Assembly (NCBI RefSeq): GCF_000383095.1
Contig: NZ_AORL01000022.1
Coordinates: 186,001-250,000 of the forward strand
Direction: 5' to 3'
Length of the DNA stretch: 64,000 nucleotides
Source of the DNA: Sphingomonas sp. PR090111-T3T-6A
GTDB taxonomy: Bacteria > Pseudomonadota > Alphaproteobacteria > Sphingomonadales > Sphingomonadaceae
This document shows, piece after piece, positions 42,561 through 52,504 of the stretch (position 1 is its first letter; every line of letters begins with the position of its first letter). Under the pieces are notes generated by a model that was not told where the DNA came from, made no database searches, and saw only the letters and a list, made by a program, of their open reading frames with translations. A program made the translations under genes and the position numbers.

Positions 42561-43058
42561 ATGACGGCCAGCAAGCGTCGCGTTGGGGTGATGGCCACGG
42601 CCGCCCTCGCGCTGGCCGCGGGTCTTTCGGGTTGCGCGGAAATGCGCGGCCATCAGGGCTATGTGGTAGACCGCGCCCTGGTCGCCTCGGTGCAGCCGGG
42701 TGTCGATAACCGCGAATCGGTGCAGAAGACGCTGGGCGATCCCAGCTTCGCCGCGCAGTTCGACGACAACACATGGTATTATGTGTCGCGCTCCACGCAG
42801 CAATTCTCGTTCGGCCAGCCGAAGGCGGTCACGCAGCTCGCGCTGGCGGTGCACTTCGACAAGGCCGGCGTCGTGACCGGCGTGGACCGCACCGGGCTGG
42901 AGCAGATCTCGACGATCCACCCGTCGGCCGACAAGACACCGACGCTGGGCCGCAAGCGCAGCCTGTTCCAGGAGCTGTTCGGCAATATCGGCGCGGTGGG
43001 CGCGGCGGCGACGCAGGGCCCGACCTCGGACAACCCGACCGGCGGCTCGCGCCCGTAA
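42561..43058 (+). CDS. BamE/SmpA-OmlA-like outer-membrane lipoprotein
   Basis: 165-aa lipoprotein with signal and lipobox GLSGC, lipidated Cys at 25. The following domain matches SmpA/OmlA: QPGVDNRESVQKTLGDPSF, NTWYYVSRST and LALAVHFDKAGVVTGVD. BamE stabilises the outer-membrane beta-barrel assembly complex. GGAGGAG precedes ATG 42561 by 6 nt. Divergent from the CBP3-like/yceD pair across 147 nt; this yceD-CBP3-BamE neighbourhood is usual in sphingomonads to my knowledge. Confidence 0.9.
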   Translation: MTASKRRVGVMATAALALAAGLSGCAEMRGHQGYVVDRALVASVQPGVDNRESVQKTLGDPSFAAQFDDNTWYYVSRSTQQFSFGQPKAVTQLALAVHFDKAGVVTGVDRTGLEQISTIHPSADKTPTLGRKRSLFQELFGNIGAVGAAATQGPTSDNPTGGSRP

Positions 43059-43066
43059 AGGCAGGC

Positions 43067-43089
43067 GCGGCGCGGATCACCCGCGCCGC
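43067..43089. terminator. Hairpin between convergent bamE-like and maeB genes
   Basis: GCGGCGCGG (43067-43075) and CCGCGCCGC (43081-43089) form a 9-bp GC-only stem with loop ATCAC between two convergent stops. No T-run on either side. Confidence 0.35.
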
Positions 43090-43135
43090 CCTCCTCCCCC
43101 ACGCGCCACCGGGACGCGCAGGGGCATCTCACCGC

Positions 43136-45391
43136 CTAGCGGGCGATCCCGGCGGCGGCGAGCACCGCCAGCGTCACCAGTTCCGACGCGGTCGACGTCA
43201 TCGAGGCGATCTGCACCGGCTTGTCCATGTTGACGAGCATCGGCCCGATCATCGCATCGCCGCCCAGCTCCTTGAGCAGCTTGGCCGAGAGATTGGCCGA
43301 CTGGAGCCCCGGCATGACCAGGATGTTGGCCGGGCCGGACAGGCGGCTGAACTCGTAATATTGCTTCATCTTCGGGTTGAGCGCGATGTCGGGCGCCATT
43401 TCGCCCTCATATTCGAAGCTCACCCCGCGCCCGTCGAGCACGGCCACCGCCTCGCGGATATTGCCCAGCCAGTCGCCCGTCGGATTGCCGAAGGTCGAGT
43501 AGGAGAGGAATGCCACGCGCGGCTCCTGCCCCATGCGGCGGGCAACCTCGGCGGTCTGCTCGGCGATGTCGGCGAGCTGCTCGGCGGTGGGGCGTTCGAT
43601 CACCGTGGTGTCGGCGATGAACACCGAATGGTTGCGGCCGACCAGCAGATGGATGCCGAAGGGGTGATGCCCTTCGGCGCAGTCGATCACGCGGCGCACC
43701 TCGTCGAGCGTCTGGCGGAAGTGGCGCGTCACGCCCGTCACCATCACGTCGGCCAGCCCCATCTCGACCATCAGCGCGCCGAAGATGTTGCGATCGCGGT
43801 TGACCATCCGTTCCACGTCGCGGCGCAGGAAGCCCTTGCGGCGGAGCTTCTCGTAGAGCCGGTCGACCATCTCGGCCCGGAACGGCGCGCGACGGCTGTT
43901 GTGCAGCTCGAAGCCCGACGGATCGTCGACGCCCAGCGCCTTCAGCCGGTCATGCACATCGTCATGGCCGATCAGCACGGGGATGCCATAGCCGCCCTGC
44001 TGGAAGGCGATGGCAGCGCGCAGCACCACCTCCTCCTCGCCTTCCGCGAACAGCACGCGCTTGGGGTTGGCGCGCGCCGTCTCATAGACCGAGGTGAGCA
44101 CCGAGGTCGTCGGATTGAGCCGCGCCTTCAGCTGCTCGCGATAGGCGGCCATGTCGGCGATCGGCTTGCGCGCGACGCCGGTGTCCATCGCCGCCTGCGC
44201 AACCGCAGAGGGCACCAGCTCGATCAGGCGCGGATCGAACGGCGCGGGGATGATGTAGTCCGGCCCGAAGCTGTGCGCGACGCCATAGGCCGCCGCCACT
44301 TCCTCGGGCACCTGCTGGCGCGCGAGATCGGCCAGCGCCTTGGCCGCCGCGACCTTCATCTCCTCGTTGATCGTGGTCGCCCGCACATCGAGCGCGCCGC
44401 GGAAGATGAAGGGGAAGCCGAGCACATTGTTGACCTGGTTCGGATAGTCCGACCGGCCGGTGGCGATGATCGCGTCGGGGGCGGCCTCCAGCGCGTCCTC
44501 GGGCAGGATTTCCGGGTCCGGGTTGGCCATGGCGAAGATGATCGGCTTCTTGGCCATCTTCCTCACCATGTCCTTGGTGAGCGCGCCCGCGACCGACAGG
44601 CCGAAAAACACGTCCGCGCCCTCGATCGCCTCGTCGAGCGTGCGCGCGGTGGTCTCGGCGGCGTGGGCCGATTTCCACTGGTTCATGCCCTCGGTGCGGC
44701 CCTTGTAGATCACGCCCTTGGAATCGCAGAGGATGACGTTGTTCGGCTTCACGCCCAGCGCCTTGGCCAGCTCGGTGCAGCTGATCGAGGCCGCGCCCGC
44801 GCCGTTGACGACGATCTTCAAGTCCTCCAGCCGCCGCCCGGTCAGATGCGCGGCGTTGATGAGGCCGGCGGCCGAGATGATCGCGGTGCCGTGCTGGTCG
44901 TCATGGAAAACCGGGATGTTCATCCGCTCGCGCAAAGTCTGCTCGATCACGAAGCATTCGGGCGCCTTGATGTCCTCGAGGTTGATGCCGCCGAAGCTCG
45001 GCTCCATCAGCTCGACCGCGTTGATGATGCGGTCGACATCCTCGGTCGCCAGTTCGAGGTCGATCGAGTCGATGTCGGCGAAGCGCTTGAACAGCACCGA
45101 CTTGCCTTCCATCACCGGCTTGGACGCCAGCGCGCCGAGATTGCCGAGGCCGAGGATCGCCGTGCCGTTCGAGATGACGGCCACCAGATTGCCCTTGGCG
45201 GTATAGTCGTAAGCAGTATCGGGATCGGCGGCGATCGCCTTCACCGGAACCGCGACGCCCGGCGAGTAAGCCAGCGCCAGATCGCGCTGGGTGGCCATCG
45301 GCTTGGTGGCGACGATCTCGATCTTGCCGGGGCGCCCCTGCGAATGGAACAGCAGCGCCTCGCGCTCGGAAAACTGTAGGCGCTCGGCCAT
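43136..45391 (-). CDS. maeB: NADP-dependent malic enzyme with phosphotransacetylase domain
   Basis: 751-aa MaeB-type enzyme, malate to pyruvate plus CO2. Residues about 1-425 are the malic domain with YSPGVAVPVKAI, FHDDQHGTAI and the NADP fold VVNGAGAASISC. Residues about 430-751 form the PTA-like domain, which in characterised MaeB proteins is regulatory rather than catalytic (acetyl-CoA sensing). GGGAG lies about 9 nt before ATG 45391. Divergent from mutS across 106 nt. Confidence 0.96.
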   Translation of the reverse strand: MAERLQFSEREALLFHSQGRPGKIEIVATKPMATQRDLALAYSPGVAVPVKAIAADPDTAYDYTAKGNLVAVISNGTAILGLGNLGALASKPVMEGKSVLFKRFADIDSIDLELATEDVDRIINAVELMEPSFGGINLEDIKAPECFVIEQTLRERMNIPVFHDDQHGTAIISAAGLINAAHLTGRRLEDLKIVVNGAGAASISCTELAKALGVKPNNVILCDSKGVIYKGRTEGMNQWKSAHAAETTARTLDEAIEGADVFFGLSVAGALTKDMVRKMAKKPIIFAMANPDPEILPEDALEAAPDAIIATGRSDYPNQVNNVLGFPFIFRGALDVRATTINEEMKVAAAKALADLARQQVPEEVAAAYGVAHSFGPDYIIPAPFDPRLIELVPSAVAQAAMDTGVARKPIADMAAYREQLKARLNPTTSVLTSVYETARANPKRVLFAEGEEEVVLRAAIAFQQGGYGIPVLIGHDDVHDRLKALGVDDPSGFELHNSRRAPFRAEMVDRLYEKLRRKGFLRRDVERMVNRDRNIFGALMVEMGLADVMVTGVTRHFRQTLDEVRRVIDCAEGHHPFGIHLLVGRNHSVFIADTTVIERPTAEQLADIAEQTAEVARRMGQEPRVAFLSYSTFGNPTGDWLGNIREAVAVLDGRGVSFEYEGEMAPDIALNPKMKQYYEFSRLSGPANILVMPGLQSANLSAKLLKELGGDAMIGPMLVNMDKPVQIASMTSTASELVTLAVLAAAGIAR

Positions 45392-45497
45392 GGACGTCTC
45401 TCCCGATGTTCGTTTTGGCCCCAATGCGGCATCGGACCGCGCGCCACAAGGCAAAGCGTCTTCTCATTTTCACGAAAGCCGATATCGACGCCAGACG

Positions 45498-48101
45498 ATG
45501 GCAACCGCAGCACAGCAGGCCGGCGCGCAGACGCCGATGATGGCGCAATATCACGGGCTGAAGGCGGAAGCGCCGGATTGCCTGCTGTTCTATCGCATGG
45601 GCGACTTCTTCGAGCTGTTCTTCGAGGATGCCAAGATCGCGGCGGCCTGCCTCGACATCGCGCTCACCCAGCGCGGCGACGGCGTGCCGATGTGCGGCGT
45701 GCCGATCCATGCCGCCGACGCCTATCTGGCGCGGCTCATCAAGGCGGGGCACCGCGTCGCCGTCGCCGAGCAGGTCGAGACGCCCGAGCAGGCGAAAAAG
45801 GCGCGCGGCTCGAAGGCGCTGGTGGCGCGCAAGATCATCCGCCTCGTGACCGCCGGCACGCTGACCGAAGAGACGCTGCTCGACAGCCGCAGCGCCAACT
45901 GGCTGGTGGCGCTCGCCGAGCAGGGCGGGCGGATCGGGCTCGCGGCAGCGGATATCTCGACGGGGCGTTTCGAGCTGGCCTCGGTCGCGGCGACGGGCCT
46001 CGATGCCGAGCTGGCACGGCTGGGGCCGTCCGAGGTGGTGGTGGCCGAAGGGTCGGAAATCGGCCCAGACGATGCCGTCGCGACGGTGCGCTCCACCTTC
46101 GCCAGCGCCGAGGGCGAGCGGTTGCTGAAGGCCCGCTTCGGCGTGGCGACGCTCGACGGCTTCGGCTCGTTCGACCGGCCGGCGCTGGCGGCGGCAGGCG
46201 GGCTCCTCGCCTATCTCGACCGCGCCGCGCAGGGGGGCACGACCTTCCTCCAGCCCCCCGCCCCGCGCACCGCCGAAGACCATATGGCGATCGACGCGGC
46301 GACGCGCGAAAGCCTCGAACTCACGCGCACGCAAGGCGGCGAGCGCAAGGGCAGTCTGCTCGATAGCATCGACCGCACGGTGACCGGGGCCGGCGCCCGC
46401 CTGCTCGCCGCCGACATCTCGGCCCCACTTCATGACGCCATCGGAATCGAGGCCCGGCTGAATCTGGTCGGCCGCTTCGTCGAGGACGGGGGCCTGCGCG
46501 ACCGGCTGCGCGGATCGCTGCGCGCGCTGCCCGATATCGGCCGCGCGCTCGGCCGCCTCGTGGCAGGACGCGGTTCACCCCGCGATCTCGGCCAGCTCCG
46601 CGACGGCCTCGCCGGTGCGCGCGACCTGCACGAATTGCTCGACCGTCTCGAAGGCCCGCCCGCGCTCCTGACGGCCCTCCTGCCGAGCTTGCGCGGCCAT
46701 GGCGCGCTGGTCGACAAGCTCACCCACGCGCTCGTCCAGACGCCGCCGATCGATGCGTCGGACGGCGGCTTCATCGCGGAAGGCTTCGACGCCGCGCTCG
46801 ACGATCTGCGCGGCCTCGCTGGCGACGGCCGCCGCGCCATCGCCGCGCTGGAGGCGAAATATCGCGAGCAGACCGGCATCTCGGGCCTGAAAATCCGCCA
46901 TAACGGCGTGCTCGGCTATCATATCGAGGTCGGCGCCAAGTTCGCCGATCCGCTGATGAAGGCGGAGTCCGGCTTCACCCACCGCCAGACGCTGGCCGGC
47001 GTCGTCCGCTTCAACGCGCCCGAGCTGCACGAGCTCGCCACCAAGGTGTCGCAGGCCGGCGCCCACGCGCTCGCCGCCGAGCAGGCGCATCTCGAAGAGC
47101 TGATCGACCTCGCCCTCTCGCACCGCGACCCCATCGCCGCTACCGCCGACGCCATCGCCCGGCTCGACGTTTCCGCAGCGCTGGCCGAGCGTGCGATCGA
47201 GGGCGGCTGGTGTCGCCCCGAAGTCGTGCCAGAGGCCTGTTTCGAGGTGGAGGGTGGCCGCCACCCCGTCGTCGAGGCCGCCGTCGCCGCGACCGGCGAG
47301 CGCTTCGTCGCCAATGACTGCACGCTCACCGAGCCATCGCGGCTGTGGCTCGTCACCGGGCCGAACATGGGCGGCAAATCGACCTTCCTGCGCCAGAACG
47401 CGCTGATCGCGGTGCTGGCGCAGGCCGGGAGCTATGTGCCGGCGAACATCGCCAAACTCGGGCTGGTCGACCGCCTGTTCAGCCGCGTCGGCGCGTCGGA
47501 CAATCTCGCGCGCGGCCGCTCGACCTTCATGGTCGAGATGATCGAGACCGCCGCGATCCTCTCGCAGGCGACCGAGCGCTCCTTCGTCATCCTCGACGAG
47601 GTCGGGCGCGGCACCTCGACCTATGACGGCCTCGCCATCGCCTGGGCGGTGGTGGAGGCGGTGCACGAGGCTAACCGCTGCCGCTGCCTGTTCGCCACGC
47701 ACTATCATGAGCTGACCCGGCTGGCCGAGCGGCTGGACGCGCTCTCGCTCCACCATGTCCGCGCCAAGGAGTGGAAGGGCGATCTCGTCCTCCTCCACGA
47801 GCTGGCGCAGGGCGCGGCGGACCGAAGCTACGGCCTCGCCGTGGCGCGGCTCGCCGGGCTCCCCAAGCCGGTGCTGGCGCGCGCCAAGGACGTGCTGGCC
47901 CGGCTGGAGAAGGGCCGCGAGAAGACGGGCGGCATCGCGGCGGGGCTCGACGAGCTTCCCCTTTTCGCCGCCGCCGTCGAGCGCGAGGCGGAGGCCGTCG
48001 ATCCGCTGCGCGAGGCACTCACCGCCGTCGATGCCGACGCGCTCTCCCCCCGCGAGGCGCTGGAGCTGGTCTATCGGCTGAAAGGCCTCGCCGCCGGCTG
48101 A
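45498..48101 (+). CDS. mutS: DNA mismatch repair protein MutS
   Basis: Mismatch-recognition ATPase, 867 aa. The N-terminal mismatch-binding domain contains YRMGDFFELFFEDA with the stacking Phe and Glu. Connector, core and clamp domains follow, then Walker A GPNMGGKST near 621, ILDEVGRGTSTYDG Walker B/signature, and FATHYHELT. Full length and intact, so repair should be functional if mutL exists elsewhere. No clear ribosome site before ATG 45498. Confidence 0.97.
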   Translation: MATAAQQAGAQTPMMAQYHGLKAEAPDCLLFYRMGDFFELFFEDAKIAAACLDIALTQRGDGVPMCGVPIHAADAYLARLIKAGHRVAVAEQVETPEQAKKARGSKALVARKIIRLVTAGTLTEETLLDSRSANWLVALAEQGGRIGLAAADISTGRFELASVAATGLDAELARLGPSEVVVAEGSEIGPDDAVATVRSTFASAEGERLLKARFGVATLDGFGSFDRPALAAAGGLLAYLDRAAQGGTTFLQPPAPRTAEDHMAIDAATRESLELTRTQGGERKGSLLDSIDRTVTGAGARLLAADISAPLHDAIGIEARLNLVGRFVEDGGLRDRLRGSLRALPDIGRALGRLVAGRGSPRDLGQLRDGLAGARDLHELLDRLEGPPALLTALLPSLRGHGALVDKLTHALVQTPPIDASDGGFIAEGFDAALDDLRGLAGDGRRAIAALEAKYREQTGISGLKIRHNGVLGYHIEVGAKFADPLMKAESGFTHRQTLAGVVRFNAPELHELATKVSQAGAHALAAEQAHLEELIDLALSHRDPIAATADAIARLDVSAALAERAIEGGWCRPEVVPEACFEVEGGRHPVVEAAVAATGERFVANDCTLTEPSRLWLVTGPNMGGKSTFLRQNALIAVLAQAGSYVPANIAKLGLVDRLFSRVGASDNLARGRSTFMVEMIETAAILSQATERSFVILDEVGRGTSTYDGLAIAWAVVEAVHEANRCRCLFATHYHELTRLAERLDALSLHHVRAKEWKGDLVLLHELAQGAADRSYGLAVARLAGLPKPVLARAKDVLARLEKGREKTGGIAAGLDELPLFAAAVEREAEAVDPLREALTAVDADALSPREALELVYRLKGLAAG

Positions 48102-48109
48102 ACGCGAGG

Positions 48110-48138
48110 CTGGCGCTCCCCCGCCAACGCGCTACATC
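48110..48138 (+). promoter_or_regulatory. glnD promoter candidate, possibly leaderless
   Basis: CTGGCG (48110-48115), 17-nt spacer, TACATC (48133-48138), then 7 nt to the glnD ATG. The spacing copies metX, hisC and gltX, although the -35 is poor. Confidence 0.3.
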
Positions 48139-48145
48139 TTGGGCC

Positions 48146-50902
48146 ATGGTCTCCCGCTTCGAAAGCCTGCCCAGCCGCCGCGCGATCGTCGATCGCCGTA
48201 AGCTCGCCGACGCGATCGCGGCGCTGCCCGACGATCCGGCGGTGTTGAAGCGCGAGGCGACGTTGCTGCTCCGCGAGGCGCTCAACAAGGGGCGCGAGGA
48301 GATTGCGCGCCGCCTCTCCGAGCATCCCTCGCGGGGGCATGAGATTTCGGCGAGCTACGCCTTCCTCACCGACCAGATCCTGCGCATCACCTTCGATCTC
48401 GCCACCGAGCGGCTCCTCCCGTTCAGCAACCGCACGACCGGCGAGCGGCTGACGCTGATGGCGGTGGGCGGCTATGGCCGCGCCGAGATGGCGCTCCATT
48501 CGGACGTCGACATCGGCTTCCTCACCCCCTGGAAGCAGACCGCTTGGGCCGAGCAGGTGATCGAGACGATCCTCTATCTGCTCTGGGATCTGGGGCTGAA
48601 GGTCGGCCATTCGAGCCGCTCGCTCGACGAGATGGTGAAGATGTCGAAGGCCGACCTCACCATCCGCACGGCCCTCCTCGAAGGCCGCTTCGTCTGGGGC
48701 GATGCCGCGCTCTACGACGAGGCAAAGCGCCGCTTCGAGGTGGAGGTGATGCAGGGCACGGCGCGCACCTTCGTCACGGAGAAGCTCGCCGAGCGCGACG
48801 AGCGGCACCACCGCATGGGCGACAGCCGCTATGTCGTCGAGCCCAATTGCAAGGAGGGCAAGGGCGGGCTTCGCGACCTCCACACGCTCTTCTGGATCGG
48901 CAAATATATGTTCGAGGTGCGCTCCGTGCCCGAACTGGTCGATGCCGGGCTCCTCACCCGCGAGGAGCTGAAGCAGTTCCAGCGCGCGGACAATTTCCTG
49001 TGGGCGGTGCGCTGCCATCTCCACATCCTCGCGCGCCGCGCCGAGGACCGGCTGACCTTCGACCTCCAGCGCGATGTCGCCCACCGGATGCGCTATAATG
49101 ACCGCCCCGGCCGCTCGGCGGTCGAGCGCTTCATGCAGCATTATTTCCTGACGGCGAAGATGGTGGGCTCGCTCACCGGCGTCTTCCTCGCCCATCTCGA
49201 CGAGGCCTCGGCGCGCCGGGGCCGGCGCTTCGCCATGCCCGCGATCGTCAGCCGCCGGCGCCCGCGCAAGCTCGACGGCTTCGTGATCGATCGCGGCCGG
49301 CTCGCCACCCCGTCGGACGGCTTCTTCGCCGAAGACCCGGTGCGCCTGCTCGAACTCTTCACGCTGGCCGACCGGCACGGGCTGGAGATCCACCCGCTCA
49401 CCATGCGCCAGGCCTCGCGCGACGCGAAAATGGCCGATGGTGTGCGCGACGATCCGCGCGCCAACGCGCTGTTCATGGAGGTGCTGACCAGCCCCCGCAC
49501 CCCCGGCATGGTGCTGCGCTGGATGAACGAGGCGGGCGTGTTCGGCCGTTTCATGCCCGATTTCGGCCGCGTCGTGGCGCAGATGCAGTTCGACATGTAC
49601 CACCATTTCACGGTGGACGAACACACCATCCACGCGATCGAGCTCTTGAACCGCATCGAGAAAGGCGAGCTGATCGCCGACCATCCGATCGCAACCGAGC
49701 TCATCCACCAGATCGTCGCGCGGCGCGTGCTCTATGTCGCGGTGCTGTTCCACGACATCGCCAAGGGGCGAAGCGGCGACCATTCGGTGCTCGGCGCCGA
49801 GGTGGCGATGAAGCTCGGGCCGCGTCTCGGCCTCACCCCCGCCGAGACGGAGATGGTGGCGTGGCTGGTCGCCAAGCATCTGCTGATGTCGGCCACCGCT
49901 TTCAAGCGCGACCTTTCCGACTTCAAGACCATCCTCGATTTCGCCGAGCAGGTGCAGTCGCCGGAGCGGCTGCGGCTTCTCCTGCTGCTCACCATCGTCG
50001 ATATCCGCGCCGTCGGGCCGGGCGTGTGGAACGGCTGGAAGCGCCAGCTCCTCGGCGATCTCTACGAGGCGGCCGAAGAGGTGATCCGCCTCGGCCACAA
50101 GCAGAAAGGCCGGCGCGAGCGGATCGAGGGCAAGCAGGCGCAGACCCGCACCGCGCTCGGCTGGGACGAGGCTCGCTTCACCGCCTTCGCCGCGCGGATG
50201 CCGGACAGCTACTGGGTGGCCGAGGCGCCCGACATCCTCGAGGCCAACGCCCGCGCCATCGCCGCCGCCGATGACGCGCGGGAGGCCCTCTCGATCACCA
50301 CCACCGCCGACGCCGCGCGCGAGGCGACTCTTGTGGCGGTCTACGCCTCGGACCATCCGGGCCTGTTCTACCGCATCGCCGGCGCCATCCATGTGGCGGG
50401 CGGCAACATCATCGATGCGCGCATCCACACGACGCGCGACGGCATGGCGATCGACAATTTCCTCGTGCAGGACCCGTTCGGCCGCCCCTTCGACGATCCC
50501 GAGCGGCTGGTCCGCCTGCGCGCCGCGATCGAGGATGCGCTCGCCAACCGCACCCGGCTGGCCGACCGGCTGGCCGCCAAGCCGCTGCCCCGCATCCGCG
50601 CCGACGCCTTCGACATCGAGCCGGTGGTGCTGATCGACAACAAGGCCTCCAACCGCTTCACCGTGATCGAGGTCAACGCGCGCGACCGGCCGGCGCTGCT
50701 CCATGCGCTGGCCTATGCGCTGTTCCAGTCGAAGGTGACGATCCATTCGAGCCACGTCGCCACCTATGGCGAGCGCGCGGTCGACACTTTCTACCTGACC
50801 GATCTGACCGGCGACAAATTGTCGGGCACGCAGCGGCTGAAGGCGCTCGAGCGGCGCCTGCTGGCGGCGGCGGCCGGCGAGGTTCTGAACGAGGTAGCCT
50901 GA
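48146..50902 (+). CDS. glnD: [Protein-PII] uridylyltransferase/uridylyl-removing enzyme
   Basis: Glutamine sensor that adds or removes UMP on PII proteins, 918 aa. Nucleotidyltransferase motif GGYGRAEMALHSDVDIGF near 108 with the G-S/D-x-D acids, a GlnE-like middle, HD hydrolase FHDIAKGRSGDHS near 534, and two C-terminal ACT domains (from about 730 and 842) that bind glutamine. It starts 44 nt after mutS, so it may share that transcript. PII genes are not in the window. Confidence 0.96.
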   Translation: MVSRFESLPSRRAIVDRRKLADAIAALPDDPAVLKREATLLLREALNKGREEIARRLSEHPSRGHEISASYAFLTDQILRITFDLATERLLPFSNRTTGERLTLMAVGGYGRAEMALHSDVDIGFLTPWKQTAWAEQVIETILYLLWDLGLKVGHSSRSLDEMVKMSKADLTIRTALLEGRFVWGDAALYDEAKRRFEVEVMQGTARTFVTEKLAERDERHHRMGDSRYVVEPNCKEGKGGLRDLHTLFWIGKYMFEVRSVPELVDAGLLTREELKQFQRADNFLWAVRCHLHILARRAEDRLTFDLQRDVAHRMRYNDRPGRSAVERFMQHYFLTAKMVGSLTGVFLAHLDEASARRGRRFAMPAIVSRRRPRKLDGFVIDRGRLATPSDGFFAEDPVRLLELFTLADRHGLEIHPLTMRQASRDAKMADGVRDDPRANALFMEVLTSPRTPGMVLRWMNEAGVFGRFMPDFGRVVAQMQFDMYHHFTVDEHTIHAIELLNRIEKGELIADHPIATELIHQIVARRVLYVAVLFHDIAKGRSGDHSVLGAEVAMKLGPRLGLTPAETEMVAWLVAKHLLMSATAFKRDLSDFKTILDFAEQVQSPERLRLLLLLTIVDIRAVGPGVWNGWKRQLLGDLYEAAEEVIRLGHKQKGRRERIEGKQAQTRTALGWDEARFTAFAARMPDSYWVAEAPDILEANARAIAAADDAREALSITTTADAAREATLVAVYASDHPGLFYRIAGAIHVAGGNIIDARIHTTRDGMAIDNFLVQDPFGRPFDDPERLVRLRAAIEDALANRTRLADRLAAKPLPRIRADAFDIEPVVLIDNKASNRFTVIEVNARDRPALLHALAYALFQSKVTIHSSHVATYGERAVDTFYLTDLTGDKLSGTQRLKALERRLLAAAAGEVLNEVA

Positions 50903-50924
50903 ACGACGAAAAAAGGGGGCAGAT

Positions 50925-51278
50925 ATGGGCGTGACCGGAATCGGCGGACTCTTTTTCCGCGCGCGCGATCCAGAGGGACTCGCCGCATGGTACAAGACGC
51001 ATCTCGGCATCGACGCGGGCGGGATGTCGGTCTGGTCGCAACAGGCCGGCCCCACCGTCTTCGCCCCCTTCTCCGCCGACACCGACTATTTCCCGGCCGA
51101 CCGGCAATGGATGCTCAACCTGCGGGTCGAGGGGCTGGACGATCTCGCCGCCGGACTCACCGCCGCCGGAATCGAGGTCGAGCGGCGGCCTGAATGGGAC
51201 ATGCCGGGCGTCGGCCGCTTCGCCCGCATCCACGACCCGGAGGGTCTGGCGATCGAGCTATGGGAACCCGAGGCGTGA
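50925..51278 (+). CDS. VOC-family protein
   Basis: 117-aa VOC protein: GIGGLFFRARDPEGLAAWYKTHLGI opens the first module, and ARIHDPEGLAIELWEPE closes the second with the usual metal-site glutamate position. It resembles small glyoxalase-like enzymes; substrate unknown. AAAGGGGG lies 6 nt before ATG 50925, a strong site. Its stop overlaps the next gene (GTGA). Confidence 0.88.
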   Translation: MGVTGIGGLFFRARDPEGLAAWYKTHLGIDAGGMSVWSQQAGPTVFAPFSADTDYFPADRQWMLNLRVEGLDDLAAGLTAAGIEVERRPEWDMPGVGRFARIHDPEGLAIELWEPEA

Positions 51279-51913
51279 GCTTTCCCCGGCTCTGGCACGC
51301 CGTGACGGCGGCGCTGGCGCTGGCCGGGCTCGGCATCGAGTACAAGGTGACGATCAGCGGCCATCCGGGGCAGCTCGCGGAACGGACGCTGATCTATCTG
51401 AGCTTCTTCACCATCCTCACCAATGCGCTGGTGATGGTGGCGAGCGTCGGCCTCGCGCAGCGGACGGGCGCGCTCCACCGCTGGGCACGGCGGCCGACGA
51501 CGCGGACGGCCGTGTCAGTCTACATCACCGTGGTGGCGGTGATCTTCCAGCTCCTGCTGGCCGGGCTGCATCCGCTGACGCCGCTCGGCTGGTGGGGCAA
51601 TCTGCTGGTGCACCAGCTCGTGCCGGCGCTGTGGCTGGGCGGATGGGTGCTGTTCCACCCGCATGGCGGGATCGGGCGGACGGCGCACTGGCGCTGGCTG
51701 ATCTATCCGCTCGCCTATGGCGGCTGGACGATCGCGCACGGGGTGGCGACGGGCTGGTATCCCTACCCGTTCCTCAACGTGGCGAAGCTGGGTGCGGCGC
51801 GCGTAGCCGTGAACATGGCGCTGATGGCGCTGTTCTTTGCGGGCCTGGGTCTCGCCTTCCGCTGGATGGACGAGAAGCTCGCCACCCACATAGCCCGCCG
51901 GGCACGGGGCTGA
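51275..51913 (+). CDS. Pr6Pr-family membrane protein
   Basis: 212-aa protein with six probable transmembrane helices, the pattern of Pr6Pr (FAR-17a/AIG1-like) proteins. FTILTNALVMVAS after the first helix, TVVAVIFQLLLAG, a VHQLVPALWLGGWVLF helix with the conserved His, and YPLAYGGWTIAHG are family motifs. Function is unproven. GTG 51275 overlaps the VOC stop (GTGA); ATG 51260 is an alternative that adds five residues. Confidence 0.8.
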   Translation: MSFPRLWHAVTAALALAGLGIEYKVTISGHPGQLAERTLIYLSFFTILTNALVMVASVGLAQRTGALHRWARRPTTRTAVSVYITVVAVIFQLLLAGLHPLTPLGWWGNLLVHQLVPALWLGGWVLFHPHGGIGRTAHWRWLIYPLAYGGWTIAHGVATGWYPYPFLNVAKLGAARVAVNMALMALFFAGLGLAFRWMDEKLATHIARRARG

Positions 51914-51915
51914 GC

Positions 51916-51941
51916 GGGGTCCGGCATATGCCCCGGACCCC
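51916..51941. terminator. Hairpin between convergent Pr6Pr and infC genes
   Basis: GGGGTCCGG (51916-51924) pairs with CCGGACCCC (51933-51941) around an 8-nt loop; GGCATATGCC inside is an alternative palindrome. Convergent location supports a transcription end, but no T-run follows. Confidence 0.4.
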
Positions 51942-51952
51942 GGACATCAGGC

Positions 51953-52504
51953 TTACTTCGGCGCGATGACCATCAGCATCTGACGGCCTTCCATGCGCGG
52001 GAACTGCTCGACCTTGGCGATCTCCGCCACGTCGGCCTGCACGCGCTGGAGCACCTGCATGCCGAGCTGGCCATGCGCCAGCTCACGCCCACGGAAGCGG
52101 AGCGTGCACTTGACCTTGTCGCCTTCCTCGATGAACTCGACGATCTTCTTCATCTTGGTCTGATAATCGTGATCGTCGATGTTCGGACGCATCTTGATCT
52201 CCTTGATCTCCTGCGTCTTCTGGCTCTTGCGGGCGAGGTTGGCCTTCTTCTGCGCCTCGTACTTGTGCTTGCCCACATCGAGGAACTTGCACACGGGCGG
52301 ATCGGCGTTGGGAGAAACCTCGACCAGATTGAGGCCCATCTCATGCGCCTGCTCGATCGCCTCGCGCGTGTACATCACGCCCAGATTCTCGCCCGCCTCA
52401 TCGATCACGCGCACCTTGGGCACGTTGATGAATTCATCAAAGCGGGGGCCATTCAGAGGCATCGGGGGCGCGCCCAGCGGGCGGCGCATCATCGGCGGTC
52501 GTAT
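51953..52504 (-). CDS. infC: Translation initiation factor IF-3, probable ATA start
   Basis: IF-3 of 183 aa. [17 protein letters not shown] begins the N-domain, [18 protein letters not shown] the linker helix, and [18 protein letters not shown] the C-domain. ATG 52492 has no ribosome site, but AGGAG (52517-52513) lies 8 nt before an in-frame ATA at 52504. infC is known for AUU/AUC/AUA starts, through which IF-3 represses its own synthesis, so ATA 52504 is preferred. It is not next to rpmI-rplT, which lie about 24 kb away. Confidence 0.92.
   Translation of the reverse strand: MRPPMMRRPLGAPPMPLNGPRFDEFINVPKVRVIDEAGENLGVMYTREAIEQAHEMGLNLVEVSPNADPPVCKFLDVGKHKYEAQKKANLARKSQKTQEIKEIKMRPNIDDHDYQTKMKKIVEFIEEGDKVKCTLRFRGRELAHGQLGMQVLQRVQADVAEIAKVEQFPRMEGRQMLMVIAPK

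Noticed and set aside
42773-45379. An 868-codon plus-strand frame opposite maeB
   Set aside because: maeB carries all malic-enzyme motifs on the minus strand; the plus frame is His/Arg/Asp-rich shadow sequence.
48071-51082. A 1003-codon minus-strand frame opposite glnD
   Set aside because: glnD has intact nucleotidyltransferase, HD and ACT motifs on the plus strand; the reverse frame shows none.
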